Position numbers and translations under genes: made by a program
In this document: positions 46,152 through 54,419 of the stretch, piece by piece
Position numbering within the stretch: position 1 is the first letter of the stretch
Layout: every line of letters begins with the position of its first letter
The notes under the pieces: generated by a model
Told to the model about the DNA's origin: nothing
What the model saw: the letters and a program-made list of their open reading frames with translations, nothing else
Databases searched by the model: none
Assembly (NCBI RefSeq): GCF_004114695.1
Contig: NZ_CP035310.1
Location: 2,682,850-2,746,849, forward strand
DNA: 64,000 nt
From: Erythrobacter sp. HKB08
Lineage (GTDB): Bacteria; Pseudomonadota; Alphaproteobacteria; Sphingomonadales; Sphingomonadaceae
Reading direction: 5' to 3'

Positions 46152-47698
46152 GCTGGGAAAAGGAACTCGAGGAGCTTCGCCACCGCGAGGCACTAGCCGA
46201 GCAGATGGGCGGCGAAGAAAAGGTCGCCCGCCAGCATGGCCGCGGCAAGATGGACGCGCGCGCCCGGCTTGCTGCGCTGTGCGACGACGGCTCCTTCCGC
46301 GAAATCGGCAAGATCGCGGGCAAGGGTTCCTACGACGCGGAAGGCAATCTGGCCGGTGTCCTCCCCGCCCCTTTCCTGTTCGGCAAGGCCACGATCAACG
46401 GCCGCCCGGTCGTCGCCACGGCGGACGATTTCACCATTCGCGGCGGCGCGGCAGATGCCGGGATCAGCCGCAAGATGGTCCAGGCGGAGAAGATGGCGCA
46501 TGAGCTGCGCCTTCCCATCATCCGCATGATCGACGGCACCGGCGGCGGCGGGAGCGTGAAGACGCTCGAACAGATCGGGGCAACCTACATTCCCGCCGTG
46601 CCCGGCTGGGGCGACGTGGTCGAGAACCTGGATACGGTGCCCGTCGTCGCCCTCGCCCTCGGCCCTACCGCGGGGCTTGGCGCTGCGCGCGTGGTGGCAA
46701 GCCATTACTCGGTCATGGTCAAGGGCCTAAGCCAGCTGTTCGCCGCCGGTCCTGCGGTCGTCGATGGCCTCGGCGAAAGCTACAAGGGCTCGACCGATCA
46801 CCAGCAGGCCAAGGAGGACCTCGGCGGCAGCGGCATCCACACGCGCAACGGCGTGGTCGACGACGAGGTTTCGAGCGAGGCCGAGGCCTTCGCCCGCGCG
46901 CGTCACTTCCTGTCCTTCATGCCCGAGCATGTCGGCCAGCTGGCGCGCCGCTCGAACTGCACCGACCCGGTTCATCGCCGCGAGGAGGAACTGCTCGGTC
47001 TCGTCCCGCGCGATCCGAAGCAGGTGTATTCGATGCGCCGCTGCCTCGACATGGTGTTCGACACCGGCACCGTGTTCGAAATCGGCCGCATGTGGGGCCG
47101 CGCGTGCATCACCGCGCTCGCCCGCCTGAACGGCTGGCCGGTCGCGGTGCTGGCAAGCGATCCGAGCTATCTCGGCGGCTCGTGGGAAGCCAAGACCAGC
47201 GAAAAGGTCGAGCGCTTCGTGAAACTCGCCGACCAATTCCGCCTGCCGATCGTCCACATGGTCGACAACCCGGGCTTCATGATCGGGCGCGAGGCGGAAA
47301 TGGCAGGCACGATCCGCTACGGCGTGCAGGCGATGAACGCGGTCTACAAGGCCAGCGTCCCGCTCGCCTCTATCGTCATGCGCCGCGCATACGGCATTGC
47401 GGGCAGCGCGATGAGCAATGCCGAGCGCTACCAGTATCGCTACTGCTGGCCGAGCGGCGACTGGGGCTCGCTCCCCATCGCGGGCGGGCTGGAGGTCGCC
47501 TACAAGTCCGAACTCGAAGCATCGGAAGACCCTGCGGCGGTGCTCGCCGCAATTCGCGAGCGGCTCGACAAGGTGACCTCGCCCTTCCGCAGCGCCGAAC
47601 GCTTCAATGTCGAGGAAATCATCGACCCGCGTGATACGCGGCCGCTGCTATGCGAATTCGCCGACCTCGCCTGGCGCAGGCTTGCCAGCGAAAGCTAG
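46148..47698 (+). CDS. Acyl-CoA carboxylase carboxyltransferase subunit
   Basis: 516 residues, GTG start overlapping the alpha-subunit gene (GTGA). Two crotonase-fold halves as in PccB and MccB: GGSVKTLEQIGATYIPAVP in the N-half, and MVDNPGFMIGREAEMAGTIR then YGIAGSAMSNAERYQYRYCW in the C-half for carboxybiotin. The length fits PccB or MccB. Together with the biotin subunit it forms a two-component carboxylase in the acyl-CoA network; it ends 4 nt inside the convergent MFS gene. Confidence 0.9.
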   Translation: MSWEKELEELRHREALAEQMGGEEKVARQHGRGKMDARARLAALCDDGSFREIGKIAGKGSYDAEGNLAGVLPAPFLFGKATINGRPVVATADDFTIRGGAADAGISRKMVQAEKMAHELRLPIIRMIDGTGGGGSVKTLEQIGATYIPAVPGWGDVVENLDTVPVVALALGPTAGLGAARVVASHYSVMVKGLSQLFAAGPAVVDGLGESYKGSTDHQQAKEDLGGSGIHTRNGVVDDEVSSEAEAFARARHFLSFMPEHVGQLARRSNCTDPVHRREEELLGLVPRDPKQVYSMRRCLDMVFDTGTVFEIGRMWGRACITALARLNGWPVAVLASDPSYLGGSWEAKTSEKVERFVKLADQFRLPIVHMVDNPGFMIGREAEMAGTIRYGVQAMNAVYKASVPLASIVMRRAYGIAGSAMSNAERYQYRYCWPSGDWGSLPIAGGLEVAYKSELEASEDPAAVLAAIRERLDKVTSPFRSAERFNVEEIIDPRDTRPLLCEFADLAWRRLASES

Positions 47699-48921
47699 CT
47701 GGGAACGCGCCGGGCGAACAGCTTACCGCGCTCGCTGTAGAGCACGATCGCGAGCGCCAGTAGCGCACAGCTGAGCATCGAGGTCGCAAGCGGGATCGAA
47801 GTCCCGTCGTAAAGCCCGCCGATGACCGCGCCGAGGATCGCCCCGGTGCTCATTCGAACGGCGGTCTGCGCGCTGCTCGCCGCGCCCGCGATATGGAAGA
47901 AGGGCTGCATCGCAATGCTGCCGAAATTCGCCCCGATGAAGCCGAGCATCGCCATCGACAGGCTCATCAGAACGATGAATTCGGCAAGGCTCTGCGGCTG
48001 CTGGCTGGCGCTCCACAGCTGGATGATCGCGATGACGATGAAGACGAGGAGTGCCGCGTGGCTCACCCGGCGCGCGCCGAAGCGCTCGACGATGCGCGAA
48101 TTGGTGAAATTCGCCAGCACCATGCCGACCACCGCTCCGCCGAAGATCAGCGCGAAATATTCGCCCATGCCGAAGGTCTCGGAAATGAGCTGCTGCGAGG
48201 AATTGAGGAAGCCGAAGAGCGATCCGAAGACCAGCGCGCTGCCGACGACGTAGCCGATCGACCCGCGGTTGGTCAGCGCCACGCCCATGTTGCGCAGGAT
48301 GGTGCGCGGATCGATTTCCTGCCGGTTGTCGTCCTTCAGCGTCTCGGGAAGGCGCAGCCAGACCCACAGGCCGACGCCGGTTCCCATCACCGCCATCGCG
48401 CCGAAAATCGCGCGCCAGCCGGCGACATACATGATCCCCTGCCCGATTGCCGGGGCAAGGATCGGGACGAGCAGGAAGATCATCATGATCAGGCTCATCA
48501 GCCGCGCCATGCGGTCGCCGCCGACATGATCGCGCACGATCGCCGCCGGAACGACGCTCAGGCCGGCACAGCACAGCCCCTGCAGCAGGCGCATGACGAT
48601 CAGCAGCGTGTAGTCCGTCACCAGCGCGCAGGCGAGCGAGAAGCCGATATAGGCGAGCAGCCCGAGCGCCAGGATCGGGCGACGCCCGAAGCGGTCGGCG
48701 AAGGCACCGGGGAAGAAGGCCCCGAAGCCCGAGCCGAGGAAGTAGGCTCCGATCACCAGTTGCCGCTCGTTGCCGTCAGCGCCCATCTCGCGCGCCATTT
48801 CGCCGAGGGCAGGCAGCATGGAATCGATGCCGAAGGCCTGCAGGCTCATCAGCAGCGCCATCAGCACGATCAGTTCGCGCTCGCCCAGGGGACGGTGGAG
48901 AGGTTGGGCGGCGGCAGTCAT
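47695..48921 (-). CDS. Bcr/CflA-family MFS multidrug efflux transporter
   Basis: 408 residues, about 12 helices. Start at 48921 follows AAGGACACGCGC; the frame upstream belongs to the antisense of dinB. The MFS motif A variant GAFADRFGRRPILALGLLAY and the N-terminal MALLMSLQAFGIDSMLPALG match Bcr/CflA efflux pumps. A 14-bp palindrome upstream is a candidate operator. Divergent from dinB. Confidence 0.85.
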   Translation of the reverse strand: MTAAAQPLHRPLGERELIVLMALLMSLQAFGIDSMLPALGEMAREMGADGNERQLVIGAYFLGSGFGAFFPGAFADRFGRRPILALGLLAYIGFSLACALVTDYTLLIVMRLLQGLCCAGLSVVPAAIVRDHVGGDRMARLMSLIMMIFLLVPILAPAIGQGIMYVAGWRAIFGAMAVMGTGVGLWVWLRLPETLKDDNRQEIDPRTILRNMGVALTNRGSIGYVVGSALVFGSLFGFLNSSQQLISETFGMGEYFALIFGGAVVGMVLANFTNSRIVERFGARRVSHAALLVFIVIAIIQLWSASQQPQSLAEFIVLMSLSMAMLGFIGANFGSIAMQPFFHIAGAASSAQTAVRMSTGAILGAVIGGLYDGTSIPLATSMLSCALLALAIVLYSERGKLFARRVPS

Positions 48922-48961
48922 GCGCGTGTCCTTGGGCGCTGTTATCGGAAAAGGGAAGCGC

Positions 48962-48975
48962 GCATTGCGCAATGC
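48962..48975. promoter_or_regulatory. 14-bp palindrome between efflux and dinB genes
   Basis: GCATTGCGCAATGC is a perfect palindrome, 41 nt upstream of the MFS start and 61 nt upstream of the dinB start. It could be an operator for a TetR or MarR-type repressor; no regulator gene lies nearby. Confidence 0.45.
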
Positions 48976-49035
48976 AGCAATTCCTCCGCGCGCCCGTGGT
49001 TCCGGTTTGCGCCCGTTGCGCCTATCTAGCTCGGC

Positions 49036-50154
49036 ATGAGCGATGCGGGCGAGATGGACGAGGATGGCGAGGCCGACGGCCTGCGCAAGATCATCCATGT
49101 CGACATGGACGCCTTCTTCGCCAGCGTCGAACAGCGCGACAATCCCGCGCTGCAGGGCAAGCCTGTCGCGGTCGGCGGTTCGGGCGGACGCGGGGTGGTC
49201 GCGGCGGCGAGCTACGAGGCGCGCAAGTTCGGCGTGCGCAGCGCCATGCCCTCGGTGACAGCGCGCCGGCTGTGCCCCGACCTCATCTTCGTGCGCCACC
49301 GGTTCGACGTCTACAAGGAGGTCAGCCAGCAGATCCGCGCGATCTTCCGCCACCACACTGATCTCGTCGAACCGCTGAGCCTCGACGAGGCCTATCTCGA
49401 CGTGACCGAAGACCGGCTCGGCATCGGCTCGGCGACGCGCATCGCGCAGCTCATCCGGCAGGAAATCAAGGCCAAGACCCGCCTCACCGCGAGCGCGGGG
49501 GTGAGCTACAACAAGTTCCTCGCCAAGCTCGCAAGCGACCAGAACAAGCCCGACGGGATCTGCGTCATAAAGCCGGGACAGGGTGCGCGATTCGTCCAAT
49601 CGCTCCCGATCCGCCGCTTCCACGGCGTTGGGCCCAAGGGCGCAGAGAAAATGGCGAAGCTAGGCATCGAAACCGGCGCGGACCTCGCGGAGAAGGATAT
49701 CGCGTTCCTGCGTGCCAATTTCGGCAGCTTTGCAGACTATCTCTACCGCGCAGCGCGCGGCATCGACCTGCGCCCGGTGCGCCCCAACCGCATCCGCAAG
49801 TCGGTCGGCGGCGAGCGCACTTTCAGCGAGGATATTTCGAGCGGCCCGGCGCTGCGCGAAACGCTGGGCAATATCGTCGACATCGTCTGGGAGCGGATCG
49901 AGCGGGCCGAGGCGAAGGGGCGCACGGTCACCCTCAAGATGAAATACACCGACTTCCAGATCGTCACCCGCGCACGCTCGCTGTCGCACAACGTCGCGGA
50001 CAAGGCGGAATTCGCAGCGATCGGGCATGCGCTGCTCGAAGAGCTCCTGCCCCTCCCGCTGCCGATCCGCCTGATGGGGCTGACCCTGTCGAACCTCGAT
50101 CGCGGCGAGCAGGAAGAACGGCCCCGCAACGATGCCCAGCTATCGCTGCTGTGA
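49036..50154 (+). CDS. dinB: DNA polymerase IV (Y family)
   Basis: 372 residues. Y-family polymerase active-site motifs HVDMDAFFASVEQRDNPALQ and EPLSLDEAYLDVT carry the metal-binding Asp and Glu; steric-gate region and helix-hairpin-helix (GVGPKGAEKMAKLGIETGAD) are present. It does translesion synthesis and ends without an obvious beta-clamp motif check beyond the tail RPRNDAQLSLL, where QLSLL is a clamp-binding motif. No alphaproteobacterial LexA box is seen in the upstream gap. Confidence 0.95.
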   Translation: MSDAGEMDEDGEADGLRKIIHVDMDAFFASVEQRDNPALQGKPVAVGGSGGRGVVAAASYEARKFGVRSAMPSVTARRLCPDLIFVRHRFDVYKEVSQQIRAIFRHHTDLVEPLSLDEAYLDVTEDRLGIGSATRIAQLIRQEIKAKTRLTASAGVSYNKFLAKLASDQNKPDGICVIKPGQGARFVQSLPIRRFHGVGPKGAEKMAKLGIETGADLAEKDIAFLRANFGSFADYLYRAARGIDLRPVRPNRIRKSVGGERTFSEDISSGPALRETLGNIVDIVWERIERAEAKGRTVTLKMKYTDFQIVTRARSLSHNVADKAEFAAIGHALLEELLPLPLPIRLMGLTLSNLDRGEQEERPRNDAQLSLL

Positions 50155-50156
50155 GC

Positions 50157-50627
50157 CTACTTCTGCGCCTCGCGCCATAGCGCAAGCCGCCGCCGGGTTG
50201 CAGGAAGAAGTGGCTCGGGCAGCGAATGGGTCGGGAAGAAGCGCGCCTCGATCGTCTCGCGCCCGTCGGGTCGCGGTTGTCCGGACACCCGCCCCGAAAA
50301 GACGTGCACGCTATTGGTCGCACCGGAAAGGTTTTCGACCTGCACGCCGAGCTCGGTCAGGTTCCCGGCTTCGCAGCCCGTCTCTTCGAGCAATTCGCGC
50401 CGCGCTGTCGCAAGCACGTCCTCGCCGGATTTCACCCCACCGCTCGGCACTGCCCAGCCTTCCGGTCCGTAGCTGTGCCGTACAAGCAGCAGCTGGTTCG
50501 ACAGGTCGAGCGCGATGACGGCGACACCGGTCAGTTCCGGCTTGGTGATCTGCCAGATAATCTGCCGGACCCGATGCGCCAGCGGCATCAGAGCCCGCTG
50601 CACGGGAGCAGGGATCAGGCGAAGCAT
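50157..50627 (-). CDS. Nudix hydrolase
   Basis: 156 residues. The Nudix box GGVKSGEDVLATARRELLEETG is complete (G-x5-E-x7-REUxEExG pattern) apart from one spacing residue. LVRHSYGPEGWAVPSGGVKS precedes it. Amphipathic N-terminal segment (RALMPLAHRVRQIIWQI) hints at membrane proximity. The substrate is not predictable. Its start overlaps the 3' end of the phosphogluconolactonase gene by 13 nt, so the two form one unit. Confidence 0.87.
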   Translation of the reverse strand: MLRLIPAPVQRALMPLAHRVRQIIWQITKPELTGVAVIALDLSNQLLLVRHSYGPEGWAVPSGGVKSGEDVLATARRELLEETGCEAGNLTELGVQVENLSGATNSVHVFSGRVSGQPRPDGRETIEARFFPTHSLPEPLLPATRRRLALWREAQK

Positions 50628-51235
50628 GTGACGGGCTGGCTCGCCGCACCGAGAAAGCGCGTGATCGGCAGGTCGTGCTCGCCGCGCGCCGCCTTGTCGA
50701 ACACCGCGCGCTTGTCGTTGCCGCGAATGACGAACAGCACCTCATCGCTGTCGAGCAGCGAGGGCATGGTCAGTGTCACGCGGTCGAACGGCGCTTCGGG
50801 CGGCAGCGGATCGGGCGTCAGCCGTTTGATCGGTGCCGGATCGTCGACCTGCGGGTCGGTATTCGGGAAGAGCGAGGCGATGTGCCCGTCCCCGCCCATG
50901 CCGAGCCATGCGAGCGCGAAATGCGGCACCTGCTCCATGATGGTGAGCGTCACGACCTCTGCCCCGACCGGTTCGAACAGGGCGCGGATCTTGCCGGTAT
51001 TGCTCGCCGAGTGGTCCTCGGGGACGATCCGGTCGTCGCCCGGCCAGACGAGCAGGCGCGCAAAGTCGAGATCGTGTTTCACCAGTTCTTCGAAGATCGG
51101 GAACGGGGTCGAGCCGCCGGGCACGGTGATCGCCACCGGCCCTTCGGTTTCGCCGAGCGCCTTGGCCAGCCGCTGCGCAATCCAGCCGGCGATTGCAGCC
51201 GCGTCGGCGCCCTCGTGTATCGTGAGATTTTCCAT
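50615..51235 (-). CDS. pgl: 6-phosphogluconolactonase
   Basis: 206 residues from ATG 51235; a TTG 18 nt upstream is possible. The motifs AITVPGGSTPFPIFEELV, VWPGDDRIVPEDHSASN, and LGMGGDGHIASLFPNT match the NagB/SugI-like lactonase family (pgl). It hydrolyses 6-phosphogluconolactone in the oxidative pentose phosphate and Entner-Doudoroff routes. zwf and edd are not adjacent in this window. It overlaps the Nudix gene. Confidence 0.9.
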   Translation of the reverse strand: MENLTIHEGADAAAIAGWIAQRLAKALGETEGPVAITVPGGSTPFPIFEELVKHDLDFARLLVWPGDDRIVPEDHSASNTGKIRALFEPVGAEVVTLTIMEQVPHFALAWLGMGGDGHIASLFPNTDPQVDDPAPIKRLTPDPLPPEAPFDRVTLTMPSLLDSDEVLFVIRGNDKRAVFDKAARGEHDLPITRFLGAASQPVTCFA

Positions 51236-51252
51236 CGCACGCAGCCATAACA

Positions 51253-51289
51253 AAAAACCCGCCGGGGCAAAGGCCGCCGGCGGGTTTTT
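51253..51289. terminator. Bidirectional terminator between dps and pgl
   Basis: A perfect 13-bp stem (51253-51265 with 51277-51289), with a GC-rich core, an 11-nt loop, and A5/T5 on both flanks. On the minus strand it ends the dps transcript just after the dps stop at 51308; it lies 18 nt before the pgl start. Confidence 0.85.
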
Positions 51290-51307
51290 CGCTGATTGCT
51301 GTGCAAC

Positions 51308-51769
51308 TTACTTGAGCGTCTGGTTGAGGAACCAGACACGCTCCTCGGCCATGTCGGTCCAGTCGTCGAGCAGGCCGTCGGTGGCATTGTCGCCCGCCTG
51401 CTCGGCGAGTTCCTTCATGCCCTTCAGGCGCTTCACCATGGCTGCGTTGTCGTCACGCAGCTCGCGGACCATGTCTTCCGCCGTCAGCGTCACATCGTCC
51501 TGGTCCTTGACCTGGGTGTGCTTGGCGACCGAACCGATCGAGGTCAGCGTGTAATCGTCGAGCTTGCGAACACGCTCGCCAATCACGTCGATCTGGTCGC
51601 GGATTTCGATCGCCTGCTCGTCGAACATCAGGTGAAGGTCGCGAAAGCGCGGACCTGCCACGTGCCAGTGGAAGTTCTTCGTCTTGAAGAACAGCGCGAG
51701 ATGGTCGGCCAGCAGGCCGTTGAGTTCGCCCACGAGAGCGGTTTTTGCATTATCGCCGGAATTGGCCAT
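51308..51769 (-). CDS. dps: Dps-family ferritin-like DNA-protection protein
   Basis: 153 residues; ATG at 51769 follows AAAAAGGGGAAACG. The Dps signature FFKTKNFHWHVAGPRFRDLH with His and Asp ferroxidase ligands, then MFDEQAIEIRDQIDVIGERV, and helix bundle are clear. Dps stores iron and shields DNA in stationary and stress conditions. A near-perfect EcfG promoter lies upstream and a strong terminator downstream, so it is a single-gene unit. Confidence 0.92.
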   Translation of the reverse strand: MANSGDNAKTALVGELNGLLADHLALFFKTKNFHWHVAGPRFRDLHLMFDEQAIEIRDQIDVIGERVRKLDDYTLTSIGSVAKHTQVKDQDDVTLTAEDMVRELRDDNAAMVKRLKGMKELAEQAGDNATDGLLDDWTDMAEERVWFLNQTLK

Positions 51770-51807
51770 TTCGTTTCCCCTTTTTCGGATATCTGTCTTG
51801 CCCAACC

Positions 51808-51832
51808 AACGGTCGGACAGGCCTCCGGTTTC
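51808..51832 (-). promoter_or_regulatory. EcfG-like promoter for dps, GAAAC-N16-CGTT
   Basis: On the minus strand GAAAC (51832-51828) is followed after 16 nt by CGTT (51811-51808), one mismatch from GGAAC in the -35. It ends 38 nt before the dps start, and dps is a usual member of general stress regulons. Confidence 0.6.
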
Positions 51833-51871
51833 AGGGACAATGGCGGTCGGCTTAATCGGCTTTATCGATTA

Positions 51872-52429
51872 TTATAGCAATCCTCTGACGGACAAACCGA
51901 TTATTGCGCCCGCAATCGCCAGAACGACAGCGAGCGCGATGCGGACTGCACGCCATGGCCGTTCCGCCAGATTTCCTGCCATGCGCCAGCCAAGGAGTAT
52001 CGCCAGGCACCCGCCCAAAGCCCCGCCTGCGCCGGTCAGTTCGAAGTGGGGGTAGAGTGCTGCCAGCGCAAAGACCACAAAGCGCCCGGCATCGGCGATT
52101 TGCGCGACGAACAATATGATCGTCATCGCCCCGAGCGAGCGGGTCGGCTCTGCCGGAACGCGGATACGCACCGGCAGGAGTAGCTCGAAAGCCGATGCGA
52201 TAAGCGCGAAGGCCACCAGCATCTGCTTGCCCGCAGGCGGCAATATCTCCGCGATACCAGCACCAGCGAAGGCCATGATCGCCGCCGTCGCGATGGCTGT
52301 CAGGCATCCGGCTACGAGTAGTCCCCACGAGCGCCCCAGCCGGTCGGCGAGAATCGCGACGCGCATCTGGTCGCGCCCGCCCAGCGACAGGGCGAAAACC
52401 GCGACCATTGCGAACAGGAATGCGGACAT
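51872..52429 (-). CDS. Six-helix membrane protein, possibly a degenerate UPF0016/GDT1-like protein
   Basis: 185 residues with about six helices. Two halves begin with FALSLGGRDQMRVAILADRL and FVAQIADAGRFVVFALAALY, positions where GDT1/UPF0016 Mn/Ca transporters have the E-x-GD-KT motif. Here the acidic and Lys residues are largely replaced, so if the relation is real the protein is degenerate. An unrelated six-helix membrane protein is the alternative. Divergent from the SDR gene. Confidence 0.5.
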   Translation of the reverse strand: MSAFLFAMVAVFALSLGGRDQMRVAILADRLGRSWGLLVAGCLTAIATAAIMAFAGAGIAEILPPAGKQMLVAFALIASAFELLLPVRIRVPAEPTRSLGAMTIILFVAQIADAGRFVVFALAALYPHFELTGAGGALGGCLAILLGWRMAGNLAERPWRAVRIALAVVLAIAGAIIGLSVRGLL

Positions 52430-52529
52430 GTGCTGGCCCCTCGCCCCTCGATAGCGCCATGTGCCGAACGCAATGACAACGCCCGAGCTTTGCGCTAGCA
52501 GTCACGGCAAAACAAGTGAGGAGAGGACG

Positions 52530-53324
52530 ATGGATTTCTCGCAAGGGCATGCAGCGGTAATAACCGGCGGCGCTTCGGGGCTGGGTCAGGCGAGTGCGCG
52601 CGCACTGGCCGAAGCGGGCTTCAAGGTTGCGATCTTCGATATCAACGACGAAGCGGGCGAGGAAACCGCGGCGGAGATCGGCGGCACGTTCCATCACGTG
52701 AACATCATGGACGAGCAGTCGGTGCAGGACGGCTTCGCCGCCGCCCGCGCCGCGAACGGGCAGGAACGCCTCACCCTGCACTGCGCCATGGCGAGCAAGC
52801 GCGGCAAGACGCTCGGGTGGGACAAGGAAAACAACTGCTACAAGCGGCTTGCGACCGAGGATTACGCGTTCGGCGCGGAAGGCATCCTCATTGCCAGCTA
52901 CCGCGTCGCCTCGATCTCGGCGCTCGGCATGGCGAACAGCGACCCGATTACCGAGGACGGCGAGCGCGGGGCGATCATCCTGACCGCCAGCGTCGCGGCG
53001 CAGGACGGGCAGATCGGCCAAGTCATCTACGGCAGCTGCAAGTCGGGGGTGAACGGCCTCGTCCTGCCGATGGCCCGCGACCTGATGGATATCGGCATAA
53101 GGGTGAACTCGATCATGCCCGGTATTTTCGCGACCCCTCTGATGCTCGGGATGAAGGATCGCAACCCGCAGATGTGGGACCAGCTCAACGCCAGCGTCCC
53201 TTTCCCGAAACGCCTCGGCCATCCGGAGGAGTTCGCTTCGCTCGTCCTCGAAGTGGCGCGCAACGGCTATATCAACGGGCACCAGTTCCGCCTCGACGGC
53301 GCAATTCGCATGCCGCCGAAGTAG
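52530..53324 (+). CDS. Short-chain dehydrogenase/reductase (type II 3-hydroxyacyl-CoA dehydrogenase-like)
   Basis: 264 residues from ATG 52530 after GTGAGGAGAGGACG. The NAD motif TGGASGLGQASARALAEAGF, the catalytic Ser in LTASVAAQ, and the YxxxK motif (YGSCK) are present. The N-terminus, acidic Asp after the second strand, and the tail NGHQFRLDGAIRMPPK resemble the HSD10-like clade that acts on 3-hydroxyacyl-CoA. It heads a catabolic block that continues with an alcohol dehydrogenase and two acyl-CoA dehydrogenases. Confidence 0.87.
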   Translation: MDFSQGHAAVITGGASGLGQASARALAEAGFKVAIFDINDEAGEETAAEIGGTFHHVNIMDEQSVQDGFAAARAANGQERLTLHCAMASKRGKTLGWDKENNCYKRLATEDYAFGAEGILIASYRVASISALGMANSDPITEDGERGAIILTASVAAQDGQIGQVIYGSCKSGVNGLVLPMARDLMDIGIRVNSIMPGIFATPLMLGMKDRNPQMWDQLNASVPFPKRLGHPEEFASLVLEVARNGYINGHQFRLDGAIRMPPK

Positions 53325-53334
53325 GAACCCGGAT

Positions 53335-54408
53335 ATGACGACCCAGACAAACGAATACCCGACCAAGGGTTATGCCGCGACCTCGCCCGAGAGCGGCCTT
53401 GCTCCATTCGATTTCACGCGCCGGGGCCTGCGCGACGACGATGTCCTGATCGACATTACCCATTGCGGCATCTGCCACTCGGACCTCCATACCGCGCGCA
53501 ACGACTGGGGGAGGACTACTTACCCGATCGTGCCCGGACACGAGATTACCGGAGTGGTCGCGGCAGTCGGCGATGGCGTCACCCGGCACAAGGTCGGCGA
53601 CCGCGTGGCGATCGGCTGCATGGTCGATGCCTGCAAGCAGTGCGACAATTGCAAGCAGGGGCTCGAGCAATACTGCCAGCGCGGCATGGTCGGCACCTAT
53701 GGCGGGATCGACAAGCACGACGGCAGCAAGACGCAGGGCGGCTATTCCGACCGCATCGTGTGCCGCGACGAATTCGTCCTCAAAGTGCCCGAGGCGCTGA
53801 GCATGGCCGATGCCGCACCGTTGCTGTGCGCCGGTATCACCTCCTACTCCCCTTTGCGCAACTGGGACGTCGGCCCGGGTAGCAAGGTCGCGGTCGCAGG
53901 GCTTGGCGGGCTCGGCCACATGGGCGTTAAGTTCGCCGTCGCCATGGGCGCGGAAGTAACGGTGCTCAGCCGCAGCGAAAGCAAGCGCGAGGACGCAAAA
54001 GCGCTGGGCGCGCACGACTTCCTCATCACCACCGACAAGGAGGCGATGAAGGCGAAAACCGGCTATTTCGACCTCGTGCTCAACACCATTCCCGTGCGGC
54101 ACAATGTCGCGCCCTACCTGCACCTTTTGAAGGTCGATGGGGCGCAGGTGCTGGTCGGCATGATCGACATGATGCCCGAATTGCACACCGGCCTGCTGCT
54201 CGGCCGCAAGATCCTGACCGGGAGCGGCATCGGCGGTATCGCGGAAACGCAGGAAATGCTCGATTTCTGCGCCGAGAAAGGCATCACCCCCGATATCGAG
54301 ATGATCCGGATGGAAGAGGTCAACGAAGCCTACGACCGGATGGAGGCGAGCGACGTCAAATACCGCTTCGTCATCGACATGGAGAGCCTGCGCGAAGCGG
54401 CTGACTGA
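53335..54408 (+). CDS. Zinc-dependent alcohol dehydrogenase (cinnamyl-alcohol-dehydrogenase-like, YahK type)
   Basis: 357 residues. Catalytic zinc residues in HCGICHSDLHTARN and VPGHEITG, structural-zinc cysteines in CKQCDNCKQGLEQYC, and Rossmann GLGGLGHMGVKFAVAMG. NADP is likely from the following Ser/Arg-rich loop (LSRSESKRED). It reduces a wide range of aldehydes. Ten nt after the SDR stop; the acyl-CoA dehydrogenase gene follows 11 nt later. Confidence 0.9.
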   Translation: MTTQTNEYPTKGYAATSPESGLAPFDFTRRGLRDDDVLIDITHCGICHSDLHTARNDWGRTTYPIVPGHEITGVVAAVGDGVTRHKVGDRVAIGCMVDACKQCDNCKQGLEQYCQRGMVGTYGGIDKHDGSKTQGGYSDRIVCRDEFVLKVPEALSMADAAPLLCAGITSYSPLRNWDVGPGSKVAVAGLGGLGHMGVKFAVAMGAEVTVLSRSESKREDAKALGAHDFLITTDKEAMKAKTGYFDLVLNTIPVRHNVAPYLHLLKVDGAQVLVGMIDMMPELHTGLLLGRKILTGSGIGGIAETQEMLDFCAEKGITPDIEMIRMEEVNEAYDRMEASDVKYRFVIDMESLREAAD

Positions 54409-54419
54409 GAGGACCAGCA

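Noticed and set aside
48922..49035. LexA box upstream of dinB
   Set aside because: No GTTC-N7-GTTC or GAAC-N7-GAAC pair is present in the gap; SOS control is not supported.
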